Of a stretch of 64,000 nucleotides of DNA, positions 37,514 through 47,587 are shown piece by piece. Source of the stretch: Vibrio atlanticus (lineage in GTDB: Bacteria; Pseudomonadota; Gammaproteobacteria; Enterobacterales; Vibrionaceae); assembly GCF_024347315.1 (NCBI RefSeq), contig NZ_AP025460.1:1798001-1862000 (forward strand). The letters are read 5' to 3'. Every line of letters starts with the position of its first letter. Within the stretch, counting starts at the first letter, position 1. The notes below the pieces were generated by a model. It made no database searches. It was not told the DNA's origin and saw nothing but the letters and a program-made list of their open reading frames with translations. The position numbers and the translations under genes were made by a program.

Positions 37514-39295
37514 TTATGACGTCTTGAACTGTGCTACCGCTTGATCCATATCGTTCGCTTGCTCAGCTACTTTATCGACTTCGACCAAGCAATGCTGCGC
37601 CGAAGCGTTGTTATCATTCGAGATGGTATTCAACTCAGTAATTGAGTCACTCACTTGCGTCATTACAGCGCCCTGCTCTTCAATCGCTGAAGCAATACGT
37701 TCTGAGTTGCCTTGAATACTTTCCATATCACTCAAGATCAGTTGCAAGCTTGCATCCAGTTCTTCTGAATCTTTAAGTGTCAGCTGGCCTTGCTGGTTAC
37801 ACTCGCCAATCTCTGTCATAGAAGCATTCATTTGGCTCTGGATTGCAGTGACTACACTGGTGATTTCAGTGGTTGATTGGTGCGTTCTGCTTGCTAACGC
37901 TCGGACTTCATCCGCAACAACTGCGAAGCCACGACCTTGCTCACCAGCACGAGCGGCTTCAATGGCTGCGTTCAGTGCCAATAGATTAGTCTGTTCCGCT
38001 ATACCTTGGATAATGTTAACGGCACTCCCAATTTGATCGACATGGTGATTCAAAGAACTAATCGACTCTTGGCTACTTGAAAGGCGTTCAGACAACTGGG
38101 TAATGTTATTGATGGTATCAACCACCACTTCACGACCTTTGTCGGCATTCACTTTCGCTTGATGAACGCCTTCAGCCGCAACCGATGTACTTTCTGATAT
38201 TTCCCCAATAGTCAGTACCATCTCTTGCACTGAAGTTGTCATTGTTGAGGTGTGGTTTGCTTGAACTTCGAACTGTTTGATGACCGATTCTAGCTCGTCA
38301 TGCATGCTCGACGTACTTTGTGTCAATTGATGTGACTTAGATTGAGACGTTGCAATCAACCCTTCAAGCTGATCTAGCAGTTGATTGAAGTATTCGCCTA
38401 GCTTACCGAGTTCGTCTTTGCCATTCTCCGTCGCACGAATAGACACGTCGTTCGAATCGACAATATTACGGATCACAGTAAGTAGAGATTCAATCTTACC
38501 GATGATTGAACGTACGATTAACCAGCTGAATAGAATGATCGCCACTAACAGTGTGACGCAAAGGGTGTTGTTGATCAGCGATAGTTTATCCATCTCTTGC
38601 TGTGCCTGTTGATCTAACACGGCCGAGAATTCTTTGAATTGAGTCTCGATAACGTGCGAACCTGTACGCGCTTGTCCTAGTAACCCTTCGTTATGTTTTA
38701 ACCCTATCACTCGTTTCTGATCTACGACTTGACGAGCTGCTTCTATCAAAGCAGCTGAGCCACCCGCATTAGAAGTAATAGACAGAACACTTGGGTCGAA
38801 CTCACCCTTCTCGATCAAATCATTGAAGAGATACAGCTCAATTTTTTGCTCGGCGCTTGCTGAAGCACTTATGTTATCGAGTACAGCATGAAATTCCCCT
38901 AACAATCCTTTGTCTCGTGCTAGTCCATACACTTGGCTGGCTTTAACAAGGTTAACAAAGCTTGTGTGGTACGTTTCGATATCTTCACGCAAATGCGTAC
39001 TGTTGGCCAAACCCAGATCATTCAGCACAGCATTAAGCTCAGATTCAGACGCTAAGAATTTTTTGTAATTTACGTCGAACTTGTCGAGGTATTTCAGATC
39101 ACTGCGAAGTAAGAAATCTTTCTCGTTACGACGAAGGTTTAGCAGTCGCACTTCAAGTTCTTTGGTAATTTGTTTGGCTTCGCTCATTTTAGCGGTGGTG
39201 TCCGCAAATTGAGATGTGGTAAACAACAATGAAATCATGCCGAAGATGGAGAACACCCCCAACGAATAGAGCTTTTTCTTTATATTCATATACAT
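37514..39295 (-). CDS. Methyl-accepting chemotaxis protein
   Basis: The 593-residue inner-membrane chemoreceptor has a first TM segment ([20 protein letters not shown], residues about 10-29), a helical periplasmic ligand domain of about 215 residues and a second TM segment ([18 protein letters not shown]). A HAMP domain (about residues 265-320) and a cytoplasmic signalling domain follow. The hairpin tip is [20 protein letters not shown] at about residue 450. The periplasmic domain pattern with [10 protein letters not shown] resembles helical-bimodular (HBM) sensors. The ligand is unknown. It is monocistronic. ATG 39289 is an alternative start. Confidence 0.92.
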   Translation of the reverse strand: MYMNIKKKLYSLGVFSIFGMISLLFTTSQFADTTAKMSEAKQITKELEVRLLNLRRNEKDFLLRSDLKYLDKFDVNYKKFLASESELNAVLNDLGLANSTHLREDIETYHTSFVNLVKASQVYGLARDKGLLGEFHAVLDNISASASAEQKIELYLFNDLIEKGEFDPSVLSITSNAGGSAALIEAARQVVDQKRVIGLKHNEGLLGQARTGSHVIETQFKEFSAVLDQQAQQEMDKLSLINNTLCVTLLVAIILFSWLIVRSIIGKIESLLTVIRNIVDSNDVSIRATENGKDELGKLGEYFNQLLDQLEGLIATSQSKSHQLTQSTSSMHDELESVIKQFEVQANHTSTMTTSVQEMVLTIGEISESTSVAAEGVHQAKVNADKGREVVVDTINNITQLSERLSSSQESISSLNHHVDQIGSAVNIIQGIAEQTNLLALNAAIEAARAGEQGRGFAVVADEVRALASRTHQSTTEITSVVTAIQSQMNASMTEIGECNQQGQLTLKDSEELDASLQLILSDMESIQGNSERIASAIEEQGAVMTQVSDSITELNTISNDNNASAQHCLVEVDKVAEQANDMDQAVAQFKTS

Positions 39296-39851
39296 GGCTC
39301 GTCTTTACTAAATTAACTATAAGTATCTAATTGATCGCATCAAAGCATGGATATACGGCTAGTGCGATCGAGTTATTGTTATGATTTTTTATCAGTAATG
39401 GGGTTGAGTTTTTGCATCGGCCCTGCCCGCCAGTAGTGACATCATCAATACATTCAAACAAAGAAGACCCAACCCATTAACGACAGATTAATCAATAACA
39501 CATTTTCGCTACATGTACATTAATAGAATTATAAAACTGAGAGACAGATATTTGACGGGGTATAAATAGCTGAACGCCTTGCTATTAAGGCTTTGAATTA
39601 AAACAGTTTGGGCAATTATTGATCTGACGGCTGTGAATGACATTTTTTTGGCTCATCAGCGGAGCAAGAACGAAGAGCAATATTGGGAGGTTTTGACTTG
39701 TTTTTGAAACGGTGAGTCCATCGATTAGTGATTGTATAGTCGAGAGAAAACGGCGAAAAAATGGACCTACTCAATTCGAGTCAGGTCCATTTTTAGATTT
39801 CTTAATCAATTGCTTTGCAGCTAATAAGTTAGGGTTCTAACTTAAGGCTGA
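39296..39851. other. Intergenic region with promoter of the chemoreceptor and a terminator
   Basis: This 556-base gap separates the chemoreceptor gene start and the end of the MarR gene. The right end holds a strong bidirectional terminator (39756-39795). The first 200 bases presumably contain the chemoreceptor promoter. I see no open frame with a ribosome site in the rest. Confidence 0.5.
39756..39795. terminator. Strong bidirectional terminator after the CDF/MarR operon
   Basis: AAAAATGGACCT (39757-39768) pairs with AGGTCCATTTTT (39783-39794), extended inward by ACTC with GAGT across a one-base bulge. A and T tracts on both sides let it work in both directions. Confidence 0.8.
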
Positions 39852-40268
39852 CTAAAACGCTTTTACCATCTTAGATAGGCACTTCAGTAATACCACTTTC
39901 TCATCTTCTTCGATGTCTTGCGTTAATTCATTAACTAGGTTCAAGTGAAGCTGATTGTGGTGAACATGAATCTTCTGCCCCTCATCAGTTAGAGCAACCA
40001 CGATTGCACGACGATCCGTTGGGTGTTCATGGCGTTCAATCAATTCGGCTTTAACCAGCTTTTCGATTTGAACGGTCAATGTACCCGTGGTGATGCCCAG
40101 CTTTTCAGCGAGCTCTTTCATTCTTAACGCGCCATGCATACCAAGTACTTCAATAGTGTGTACTTGAGCCAGGGAGTAACCCGTCTCTTTGACAACAGAC
40201 TGCTCCCACGAAGACATTTTATCGTAGAACTCAGTCAGTATTTGGTTAAGCTGTTCTATATTTCGCAT
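39852..40268 (-). CDS. MarR-family transcriptional regulator
   Basis: The 138-residue regulator from ATG 40268 starts MRNIEQLNQILTEFYDKMSS and has a winged helix-turn-helix at about residues 45-95. The helices LRMKELAEKLGITTGTLTVQ and the wing HPTDRRAIVVALTDEG are the standard MarR signature. The frame extends to 40397, but the 43 extra residues read back into the transporter gene and are not protein-like. The start lies 23 bases inside the end of the CDF gene, so both are translated from one mRNA. It probably represses that operon through the palindromes upstream of the transporter. Confidence 0.9.
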   Translation of the reverse strand: MRNIEQLNQILTEFYDKMSSWEQSVVKETGYSLAQVHTIEVLGMHGALRMKELAEKLGITTGTLTVQIEKLVKAELIERHEHPTDRRAIVVALTDEGQKIHVHHNQLHLNLVNELTQDIEEDEKVVLLKCLSKMVKAF

Positions 40269-41256
40269 GGTCGTTTGAATGCACTTCAAGAGTAAGATGA
40301 TTAATCTTATCAAACTTGGAGAGCATTTGTTTATATTCAGACACGGTTTTATCACTGTTTGATTCAAGAGTAATTGCTGCTGAATAGTGATGCCCACTCA
40401 CCTTCCACATATGGAAATCGGTGACCGACGCATAAGGCGTTAAGGTTTCGGTCACTGAGTCGCGATAATCTTGGTCGATATTCTCATCAAGCAGGATTGG
40501 ACTGGTTTGTTTCATAAGGTTCATCGTCCACTTAGCAATCACAAATGCGCCAACCATTCCCATTGCTGCATCTAACCAGTTCCAACCGTAAAACTTACCA
40601 AACAGCAGCGCAACAATGGCCAACAGTGAAGTCAACGTATCCGCCAACACATGCATGTAGGCTGCGCGTAGGTTATGGTCATGATGGTGCTCACCATGCT
40701 TATGATTATGGTCGCTGTCGTGATCATGGCTATGTGAATGACCGTGATTCTTACTATGATTGTTACTATGATTGTTACTATGATCGTGGCCATGCTCGTG
40801 TCCGTGATCATGATGGTGATCGCTGAGTAAAAACATACTCACCACATTCACAGTTAAACCAATACAGGCAACGATGATCGCTTCATTGAACTGAATCGCT
40901 TGTGGGTTAAATAAACGATGCACTGATTCCACCAGCATCAATAATGACACAATACCCAATGCAATCGCGCTGGTGTAGCCCCCTAACACGCTGACTTTGC
41001 CAGTACCAAACGAGAAACGTTCACTCTCGGCATGTTTCTTCGCATATCGGTATGCAAATAAGGTGATACCAAACGCTGCAGCATGCGTTCCCATGTGCCA
41101 ACCATCGGCAAGCAATGCCATTGAACCATAAATAGTACCCGCAACGATCTCGACAACCATAGTAACGACGGTCAATAACAAGACATAAAGCGTGCGTTTC
41201 TCACCTTGGCTGTTATGTGAAGAAAAGTTGTGTTGGTGACGTGTTGGAAAACTCAA
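40246..41256 (-). CDS. Cation diffusion facilitator (DmeF-like) with His-rich loop
   Basis: CDF proteins export divalent metals from the cytoplasm by proton exchange. The 336-residue protein has six TM helices, with the first metal site in LLADGWHMGTHAAAF and the second around AAYMHVLADTLTSLLA. A very long His/Asp-rich loop (about residues 145-195) with HHHDHGHEHGHDH and HSHDHDSDHNHKHGEHHHDH lies between TM4 and TM5. The N-terminal HQHNFSSHNSQGEKRTL start matches the DmeF subgroup, which exports cobalt and nickel. The metal is not proven. It is in an operon with a MarR regulator, not the RcnR/CsoR type usual for DmeF. Confidence 0.9.
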   Translation of the reverse strand: MSFPTRHQHNFSSHNSQGEKRTLYVLLLTVVTMVVEIVAGTIYGSMALLADGWHMGTHAAAFGITLFAYRYAKKHAESERFSFGTGKVSVLGGYTSAIALGIVSLLMLVESVHRLFNPQAIQFNEAIIVACIGLTVNVVSMFLLSDHHHDHGHEHGHDHSNNHSNNHSKNHGHSHSHDHDSDHNHKHGEHHHDHNLRAAYMHVLADTLTSLLAIVALLFGKFYGWNWLDAAMGMVGAFVIAKWTMNLMKQTSPILLDENIDQDYRDSVTETLTPYASVTDFHMWKVSGHHYSAAITLESNSDKTVSEYKQMLSKFDKINHLTLEVHSNDHAKYRTA

Positions 41257-41310
41257 AATGGCGTCCTTAGCTGATGTTTGCGGTTAGATGATCGTTGTTA
41301 ATAAAAGCCC

Positions 41311-41339
41311 TTTGATTGACAAGTAATTTGACAATCAAA
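41311..41339. promoter_or_regulatory. Inverted repeat, candidate MarR operator 1
   Basis: TTTGATTGACAA (41311-41322) and TTGACAATCAAA (41328-41339) form arms that match at 11 of 12 positions. The site lies 55-83 bases upstream of the CDF start. Confidence 0.6.
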
Positions 41340-41356
41340 GCAATTGATTGAAATTT

Positions 41357-41373
41357 AGTTTGATCATCAAACT
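41357..41373. promoter_or_regulatory. Perfect palindrome, candidate MarR operator 2
   Basis: AGTTTGAT and ATCAAACT flank a central C in a perfect 17-base palindrome. Together with operator 1 it shares the TTTGAT/ATCAAA half-site, as expected for a MarR dimer binding twice. Confidence 0.6.
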
Positions 41374-41483
41374 TTGTCAACGATGAATTTTGAAACTCTG
41401 ATTTGCGTGACGAATAGTTGATGGTGCGCTCTAGGTCGTTTCAGAACTTATTGATTCAGTAAAAAAATGGGCTTTGCAGGGAC

Positions 41484-41507
41484 AAAAAAGCCCACGCGAG
41501 GTGGGCT
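41484..41507 (-). terminator. Intrinsic terminator of the LysR gene
   Basis: AGCCCAC (41489-41495) pairs with GTGGGCT (41501-41507). On the minus strand six T residues follow. It lies 26 bases after the LysR stop. Confidence 0.75.
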
Positions 41508-41533
41508 AATTGAATCAAACTTAATGATTGTAT

Positions 41534-42445
41534 TTATTTGTTTTGTAATGAAATAATCTCATCATTCACCCAGCCTAATAACTGCTTGGTCGCTTTAGAC
41601 AAGACTTGGTTCTGCCTCACGATATAGCCAAGGCTGGTGCTAGAGAAATTGGTCAATGGCGTAACCTTTGAATTCAAATGCTGCTTGGTGGATATCGCAA
41701 ACTCAGGAATGATGGCGACACCAAACCCAGCTTCTGCCCAGTCGATTTGAGCATCGACACTCCCTACTTCCATGACTCTATGATTGGGTAGATTAAGGCT
41801 TGGTAAACCTTCATCAATGAAGTCACGGGTTCTCGTATCGTGGCCAAGTAGAATCAAGGTGAGTTCTGTCTCTATATCGTCACCTTTAACCTCGTTTCCT
41901 GTCTTGCTATCAGAGTATTGCATGTCTAGGCCATCGCCTAACGCACACCATGAAAGCTCTTGAAGCTTTGTGAAATACAACGACTCATTGTGCTGCTCTT
42001 TTGCGATAACAAAGCCAAGATCCGCCTGAGCATTCTTAACTAAACTCGATGCCTGAGATGAGGTGGTATTCAAGAGCGTAAGGTCAATACCGGGATACTG
42101 CGCTTTGAACTTCTGGAAAGGACGAATTAGCAAGAATCGAGAAATGATGTCGCTCACGGCAATAGTTAACGTGCCTATTTTGAGGTCGTTAATGGCGTTG
42201 AGATCGGCCTGACAAATCTGCAGTTCGAGTAACGTTCTTTGACTTGTCTCTAGTAACCTTTCACCTGCTTGAGTCAGTTGAAACGGACTTCGCTCTATCA
42301 ACTTGATGCGTGTTTGTTGTTCCAGTTGTTTTAGGTGCAAACTCACATTGGGTTGTGTCATATGCAGTGCGTTGGCTGCTTTTCCGAAATGCTTATATTC
42401 CGCTAGCGTCACAAACGTCTTCAACAAATTAATATCGAGCATCAT
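41534..42445 (-). CDS. LysR-family transcriptional regulator
   Basis: The 303-residue protein has the LysR winged helix-turn-helix at its start: LLKTFVTLAEYKHFGKAANA then MTQPNVSLHLKQLEQQTRIKL. A ligand-binding domain follows. Arg in RTRDFIDEG is at a usual ligand contact region. The target is unknown. It is divergent from purA across a repeat-rich spacer of about 370 bases, so regulation of that purA paralogue is possible but the long spacer weakens the case. ATG codons 1 and 2 are both possible starts. Confidence 0.87.
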   Translation of the reverse strand: MMLDINLLKTFVTLAEYKHFGKAANALHMTQPNVSLHLKQLEQQTRIKLIERSPFQLTQAGERLLETSQRTLLELQICQADLNAINDLKIGTLTIAVSDIISRFLLIRPFQKFKAQYPGIDLTLLNTTSSQASSLVKNAQADLGFVIAKEQHNESLYFTKLQELSWCALGDGLDMQYSDSKTGNEVKGDDIETELTLILLGHDTRTRDFIDEGLPSLNLPNHRVMEVGSVDAQIDWAEAGFGVAIIPEFAISTKQHLNSKVTPLTNFSSTSLGYIVRQNQVLSKATKQLLGWVNDEIISLQNK

Positions 42446-42470
42446 TTTCTCTCTCTCATGTTACTCACAT

Positions 42471-42700
42471 CGTTCCTTACAGTGAGGGACTACCCCACCC
42501 GTCATTCCCTACAGTGAGGAACGAACATGATAGGGAATCTCGTTTGTGATTTGAGATTCCTGATACCTCGTTCCTCGATTCTGGAATGACGGTTATTTTG
42601 AAGTTTCTCTACTAATTATCATCATTCCCTAAAGTGAGGGACTAGCCCAACCTGTCATTCCCTACAAAGAGGAACGAACATGATAGGGAATCTCGCTTGT
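42471..42700. repeat. Two copies of the dispersed palindromic repeat (locus 2 of 3)
   Basis: Two copies (42471-42549 and 42621-42700) share GTCATTCCCTACA, then GAGGAACGAACATGATAG and GGAATCTCG. They are separated by about 70 bases that hold a third, diverged unit with GAGATTCCTGATACCTCG. ATTCCCTA and TAGGGAAT are inverted within each copy. The array lies between LysR and purA and probably contains no gene. Confidence 0.85.
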
Positions 42701-42813
42701 AGGTTAAGACTTTAAATATATATGAAATCCTTATCAAGATAATAAAGATAATTAATTTCTCTTATCCACTTTGTAGGCCTAACATGATTTCTCAATCAGT
42801 CAGGAGAAAAATT

Positions 42814-44073
42814 ATGCCATCTATTGTTGTTGTAGGCGCAAACTGGGGCGACGAAGGCAAAGGCCGTATCGTTGATTTTTTAGCAGACCAAGCTTCTGCT
42901 AGCATTCGCTTTCAAGGCGGAAACAATGCCGGCCATACCGTAGTAAACGACTTCGGTACATTCAAACTGCACCAACTACCAAGTGGTATTTTTAACCCTG
43001 ACTGTACAGCGGTTCTTGGCCCTGGCATGGTGATCAGCCCTGCAGCGCTAACTGAAGAGATCGCAGAAGTACAAGCGGCGGGCATCAAAGTGAAGATGGC
43101 GATTTCAGATCGCGCAACACTGTGTCTACCTTTGCACGCGCTTGAAGATACACTTGAAGAAGAACGTTTAGGCGATGGCGCTTATGGCTCAACACGTCAA
43201 GGTATTGCACCAGCGTACGGCGATCGTGTGATGAAGAAAGGTATTCTTGTGGGTTGGCTGAATCAACCTGAGATTTTAGAGCAACGCATTCAATTCCTGC
43301 TTGATTGGAAGATGCCTCAACTTAAGGCTCTATACCCTCAATGTGATTTCACTCAAACAGCTTCTGAAATGACAGAATGGCTACTTGAAGTAACTAAAAC
43401 GTGGCGCCCGTTCATTTGCAACGTAACTGAGCCGCTTAAAGCACTGCAATCACAAGACGCGAACCTACTGTTTGAAGCTCAGCTAGGTGCAGGCCGTGAC
43501 CTTGTTTACGGTGAATACCCTTGGACGACATCTTCTAATGTAACCGCAGCTTACGCGGGTATCGGTAGTGGCTTACCTGCCCTTCGCCCCGAGCGAGTTA
43601 TTGCTGTTGCTAAATCGTTCAGCTCGTCTGTTGGTACTGGCACGCTAGTAACAGCAATGGAAGAGCAAGACAGCTTCCGTGAAAGCTCTAACGAGTACGG
43701 TGCAACCACGGGTCGCCCACGTGATATGGGTTACTTTGATGCGGTAGCAACTCGCAACGGCGTTGACCTACAAGCCGCGACTGAAATCGCACTGACTAAG
43801 ATAGACTGCCTGTCTGGTTTGTCTGAACTTAAGATCTGTACGGCTTACTCAGGTGAACACACTGAAAACCCGATTTGGCCACAAACGGCTGAGCTTAAGC
43901 CTGTATATGAAGATATGGCAGGTTGGGATGAAGACATCACTGGCTGCCGCACGTTTGAGAGTCTTCCTCAAGCAGCACAAGATTACGTAACTCGTATCGA
44001 AGAGTTGATGGGTGTTCCAATTGTAATGGTATCGGTAGGTCCAGAGCGCGAGCAAATGATCATTCGAGGTTAG
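42814..44073 (+). CDS. Divergent adenylosuccinate synthetase paralogue
   Basis: PurA condenses IMP and aspartate using GTP. The 419-residue product from ATG 42814 (AGGAGA upstream at good spacing) keeps the P-loop GDEGKGR with the catalytic Asp, the His in NNAGHT and the aspartate loop GATTGRPR with both key Arg. It also keeps TKIDCL, which contacts the guanine. It differs from housekeeping PurA at several binding segments. The GTTGRGIGPAY region is GSTRQGIAPAYGDR, the R143 position reads KK, and EGAQGTLLD is EAQLGAGRDL. It may be a paralogue with altered nucleotide or amino-acid preference. A housekeeping purA elsewhere is expected. Confidence 0.85.
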   Translation: MPSIVVVGANWGDEGKGRIVDFLADQASASIRFQGGNNAGHTVVNDFGTFKLHQLPSGIFNPDCTAVLGPGMVISPAALTEEIAEVQAAGIKVKMAISDRATLCLPLHALEDTLEEERLGDGAYGSTRQGIAPAYGDRVMKKGILVGWLNQPEILEQRIQFLLDWKMPQLKALYPQCDFTQTASEMTEWLLEVTKTWRPFICNVTEPLKALQSQDANLLFEAQLGAGRDLVYGEYPWTTSSNVTAAYAGIGSGLPALRPERVIAVAKSFSSSVGTGTLVTAMEEQDSFRESSNEYGATTGRPRDMGYFDAVATRNGVDLQAATEIALTKIDCLSGLSELKICTAYSGEHTENPIWPQTAELKPVYEDMAGWDEDITGCRTFESLPQAAQDYVTRIEELMGVPIVMVSVGPEREQMIIRG

Positions 44074-44088
44074 AGCTCTACTCAAATC

Positions 44089-44118
44089 TTTCAGCTAAAG
44101 CGGTTGTTTTAGCTGAAA
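44089..44118. terminator. Bidirectional terminator between purA paralogue and hsdR
   Basis: TTTCAGCTAAA (44089-44099) pairs perfectly with TTTAGCTGAAA (44108-44118) around an eight-base loop. It lies between two convergent genes. Confidence 0.7.
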
Positions 44119-44158
44119 TACTCATTGATAAAATCAAATGTCATCAAATTTAAAGCGA

Positions 44159-47100
44159 CTACACATTCTTCTTATAATTCTCAGCCTGCTCTAGCACGCC
44201 TTTGTAAACATCATCATTGGCGACTGGTGGGAAGCCGTATTTGTGTAGCAGTAAGATTAAATCCACTTTCAACTTGGCTTTGATATCATCGCGCCCTGCC
44301 CAGTCTGGATATTGGGCGACATTGTCTACGGTAGTTTTCATCTCCTTCGCCAGTTCGAGCATCTTGTCATCGTCGTAAGTGAAATCGTACTTCTTGCGCA
44401 TGTGGTTCAAGATATCGAGGAACGCTTTCTCTTCTAGGTCGATGCCTAGGTCTTCAAACGAGCCCATTTCTTTCACGATATCAAAGATAATGTCCGTCAT
44501 TTCTTGAGAGAAGGTATCGAACTCCTCACCATTCAACACATCATTTTCACGACGTTCGTTATACTGCTCCACCAGCGATTGGAAGCGCTTAGAGAAATTC
44601 ATGCCTTGTAGTTGATTGACCTTTTTAAAGTCACTTATCGCCTTCTCTAGTAGCTTTTGAAGTAGCTGAATCTTGGTGTTAGGCAACTTAATTTTGTTGA
44701 TTCGAGCTAGGTAATCTTCGTCAAAAATATCGATAGCTTCGGCGTGCTCATCACCAATGGTAAAGATCTCTTCTACTCCATCGGCACGGAGTGCTTCTGC
44801 CACTAACTCTCGAACGCGCTTATTCATTTGTGCCGTGTCTGGTGCATCACCTTTGGTTAACTTAAAGATGATGGAGCGAACTGCGATATAGAAGTGAATT
44901 TGGTCACGCTCTTGCTGAGATAACAATTCACTACCACAGCAAACATCATAAGCAGCCTTCATACGGCCGACTAAAGCCATGAATCGGGTTTCGCCTTTCT
45001 TGGTTTGAAGAATGTATTCTGCCGACTGATTAAGGCACTCAAGCTGCTTGCACGGCTCTCCTGTGTAATAACCGGACGTATCGAACTTGTGGAACATCTG
45101 CCTTAACAGATCGAGATGGTTCTTCACCTCAATCACGGAAAAGCGAATATCTTCAAAGTTAGTCTCATCAGCCTTTGAATACATCGCTAAGGCTTGATTC
45201 ATACGTGACTTGATACCAATGTAATCGACAACGAGCCCTTTCGCCTTGCCTTCAAACTTACGGTTAACACGTGAGATAGTTTGAATCAGGTTGTGTTTCT
45301 GCAACGGCTTATCAATGTAGATAGTATCCAATTCAGGCACGTCAAAGCCTGTTAGCCACATATCGACCACAATGGCTATTTTGAAATTCGACTTGGGACT
45401 TTTAAACTGCTGGTCGAGCGATTTTCGATGTTCCTTTGTCCCTAGCAGGCTGTACTGATCAGGGTCATCGTCTTTGCCGCGCGTCATCACCATTTGCACC
45501 ATCGCAAGTGGCTTTAACTCTTCTTTCTCTTTATCAGTTAGCTCGACGCCATCAATTGATAGCTTTTCCTCGAACCATTCTGGCTTTAATATTTTGACTT
45601 GCTTATAAAAATCAAACGCGATTTCACGACTCGCACAGACAAACATCGCCTTGCCCTTTATCGTAGAACCTTCTTTAACTCGCCCTTCATAATGTTCAAC
45701 AAAGTCTTTCGCCAAAGCTTCAATACGATCAGGGTCACCAAGAATCGCGTTCATATTGGCAGAAGCTTTCTTACTCTCTTCTATCTGATGTTCATTGGTG
45801 CCTGCTTCTGCGCACGCTTGGTAGTATTTCTCTACCTCTTCAAGCTTGCTGTTATCAAGAATGACTTTGGCTGCTCGGCCTTCATAAACAATACGAACCG
45901 TAATTTCATCATTAACAGATTCTGTCATGGTGTAGCTGTCTACTGCATCACCGAATACATCAAGGGTGGCATCGATCGGCGTTCCGGTGAAGCCAACGTA
46001 AGTCGCGCTTGGTAGAGAGTCGTGCAGATACTTAGCAAAGCCGTATGTCTCTTTCACATCGACGGCTACACCATCTTGATATTTGATCACCACTTTCTTA
46101 TCGAGGTTGACCTGTGAACGGTGCGCTTCATCCGAAATACAGATGATATTAGTACGCTCAGAAAGCAGTTCGATGTCTTCGGTGAACTTATGAATGGTAG
46201 TCAGGAACACACCACCACTCTTGATGCCTTGTAGCTTGTCTCTTAAATCTTGACGGCTTTTAACTGGCACCACCATCTCATCACCAATGTAATCAGAGGC
46301 ATTACAGAACTGTTTAGAAAGCTGATCATCAAGATCATTGCGGTCGGTAATAAGTACAATGGTCGGGCTTTCAAAATCGATGCTTTTCATCAATAGGCGA
46401 GATAGAAACTGCATGGTAAAGCTCTTACCACACCCTGTAGCACCAAAGTAAGTACCGCCTTTACCACTACCGTATGGCTTACGTTCTTTATCGATGTTGT
46501 AGTAAAGCTTACGCGCTGCGTAGTACTGCGGGTAACGACAACAGATTTTTATCTCTTTCTTTGATGTATCAGGGAAGAAGACAAAGTTCTTCACCACATC
46601 AAGTAATCTGGTTTGGTTAAACAACCCAGTAATCATGGTATAGAGGGAGTTAATACCATCCTTTTCGGTAGACTCGTTGCCCGTTACTTTTCGCCATGCG
46701 TAGAAGAACTCATACGGCGCAAACAAGTTACCCATTTTGTTGTTCACACCATCACTGATGATGCACATAGCGTTGTAGACGAACAGCTTGGGAATATCAC
46801 GGCGATAACGCACGCAGATTTGCTTCCATGCATCAAAAATGGTCGCGTCTTTCTCTCGCACGGCACTCTTGAATTCAAACACCACCAGCGGCAAGCCGTT
46901 CACATAAAGGATGCCATCAGGGATTCGAACTTGTTCATCGACACCTTCAATCTCTAGCTGGTTAACGATTTTATAGATATTGGTGTCAGTCGCTTTTAAC
47001 CGATTTGTTTCTAGGTACGTAACCTTACCTTCAGCAACTTCTCTATCAGTATTATCAGGTTTAGATTTATTCTCTAGCAACGGCACAAACATCAAGCGTA

Positions 47101-47455
47101 AGGCTTGTGCCAAATGTCTTGTATCGATTAACTCAATATAGAGGTCTTTCTTTGAGCGATCTTCACGCTTAAATAAGAAGCCATTGGTTAGCCATTGGCA
47201 GAAGGTTTTATTGCTATGGTACAAATCACTGGCAGGCAACGTTGAGATCACACGGACAATAGTGTCGATTTCGCTCTCGGTAATACTGTCACCTCGGTAC
47301 TGCTTGGCAAGGTAACTACGTAAGTCATCGACAATGAGTACTTGTTCTTTGTCTTCACACGCTATTTGTTCACCCACTACGTGTGGGTAGCCTTGCTCAC
47401 CCAATAGCTCAATAATGGCTTGTTCGAGTTTGGCTTCAGTAAATTTTAAGCTCAT
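44159..47455 (-). CDS. hsdR: Type I restriction enzyme subunit R (HsdR)
   Basis: HsdR translocates DNA and cleaves it when the target site is unmodified. The 1098-residue protein has an N-terminal nuclease domain with PDGILYVNGLPLVVFEFKSA (about residues 175-195), the PD-(D/E)xK core. The SF2 motor has Walker A ATGCGKSFTMQF, CISDEAHRS and VGFTGTP, and the C-terminal part is helical and binds HsdM. Length is normal and the gene is intact. It is the last gene of the operon and needs HsdM and HsdS for function. The hsdS copy here is frameshifted. Confidence 0.95.
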   Translation of the reverse strand: MSLKFTEAKLEQAIIELLGEQGYPHVVGEQIACEDKEQVLIVDDLRSYLAKQYRGDSITESEIDTIVRVISTLPASDLYHSNKTFCQWLTNGFLFKREDRSKKDLYIELIDTRHLAQALRLMFVPLLENKSKPDNTDREVAEGKVTYLETNRLKATDTNIYKIVNQLEIEGVDEQVRIPDGILYVNGLPLVVFEFKSAVREKDATIFDAWKQICVRYRRDIPKLFVYNAMCIISDGVNNKMGNLFAPYEFFYAWRKVTGNESTEKDGINSLYTMITGLFNQTRLLDVVKNFVFFPDTSKKEIKICCRYPQYYAARKLYYNIDKERKPYGSGKGGTYFGATGCGKSFTMQFLSRLLMKSIDFESPTIVLITDRNDLDDQLSKQFCNASDYIGDEMVVPVKSRQDLRDKLQGIKSGGVFLTTIHKFTEDIELLSERTNIICISDEAHRSQVNLDKKVVIKYQDGVAVDVKETYGFAKYLHDSLPSATYVGFTGTPIDATLDVFGDAVDSYTMTESVNDEITVRIVYEGRAAKVILDNSKLEEVEKYYQACAEAGTNEHQIEESKKASANMNAILGDPDRIEALAKDFVEHYEGRVKEGSTIKGKAMFVCASREIAFDFYKQVKILKPEWFEEKLSIDGVELTDKEKEELKPLAMVQMVMTRGKDDDPDQYSLLGTKEHRKSLDQQFKSPKSNFKIAIVVDMWLTGFDVPELDTIYIDKPLQKHNLIQTISRVNRKFEGKAKGLVVDYIGIKSRMNQALAMYSKADETNFEDIRFSVIEVKNHLDLLRQMFHKFDTSGYYTGEPCKQLECLNQSAEYILQTKKGETRFMALVGRMKAAYDVCCGSELLSQQERDQIHFYIAVRSIIFKLTKGDAPDTAQMNKRVRELVAEALRADGVEEIFTIGDEHAEAIDIFDEDYLARINKIKLPNTKIQLLQKLLEKAISDFKKVNQLQGMNFSKRFQSLVEQYNERRENDVLNGEEFDTFSQEMTDIIFDIVKEMGSFEDLGIDLEEKAFLDILNHMRKKYDFTYDDDKMLELAKEMKTTVDNVAQYPDWAGRDDIKAKLKVDLILLLHKYGFPPVANDDVYKGVLEQAENYKKNV

Positions 47456-47587
47456 CGCCTTTTCCTACTGCTGTTTGACGTTGTTTGTTGTTTTCTAAAT
47501 TGAGTTATTTAAATTTGTTTTGTAGTAACTCGGTTTCGGGCTTTGTTCCATTTTCTCAACACCGCAGATCTTGTCACCTCCGCAGAA

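Noticed and set aside
42814..44073. PurZ (2-aminoadenine pathway) enzyme
   Set aside because: PurZ is expected to lack the catalytic Asp of the GDEGKG motif. Here the Asp is kept, and no partner genes for modified DNA are nearby.
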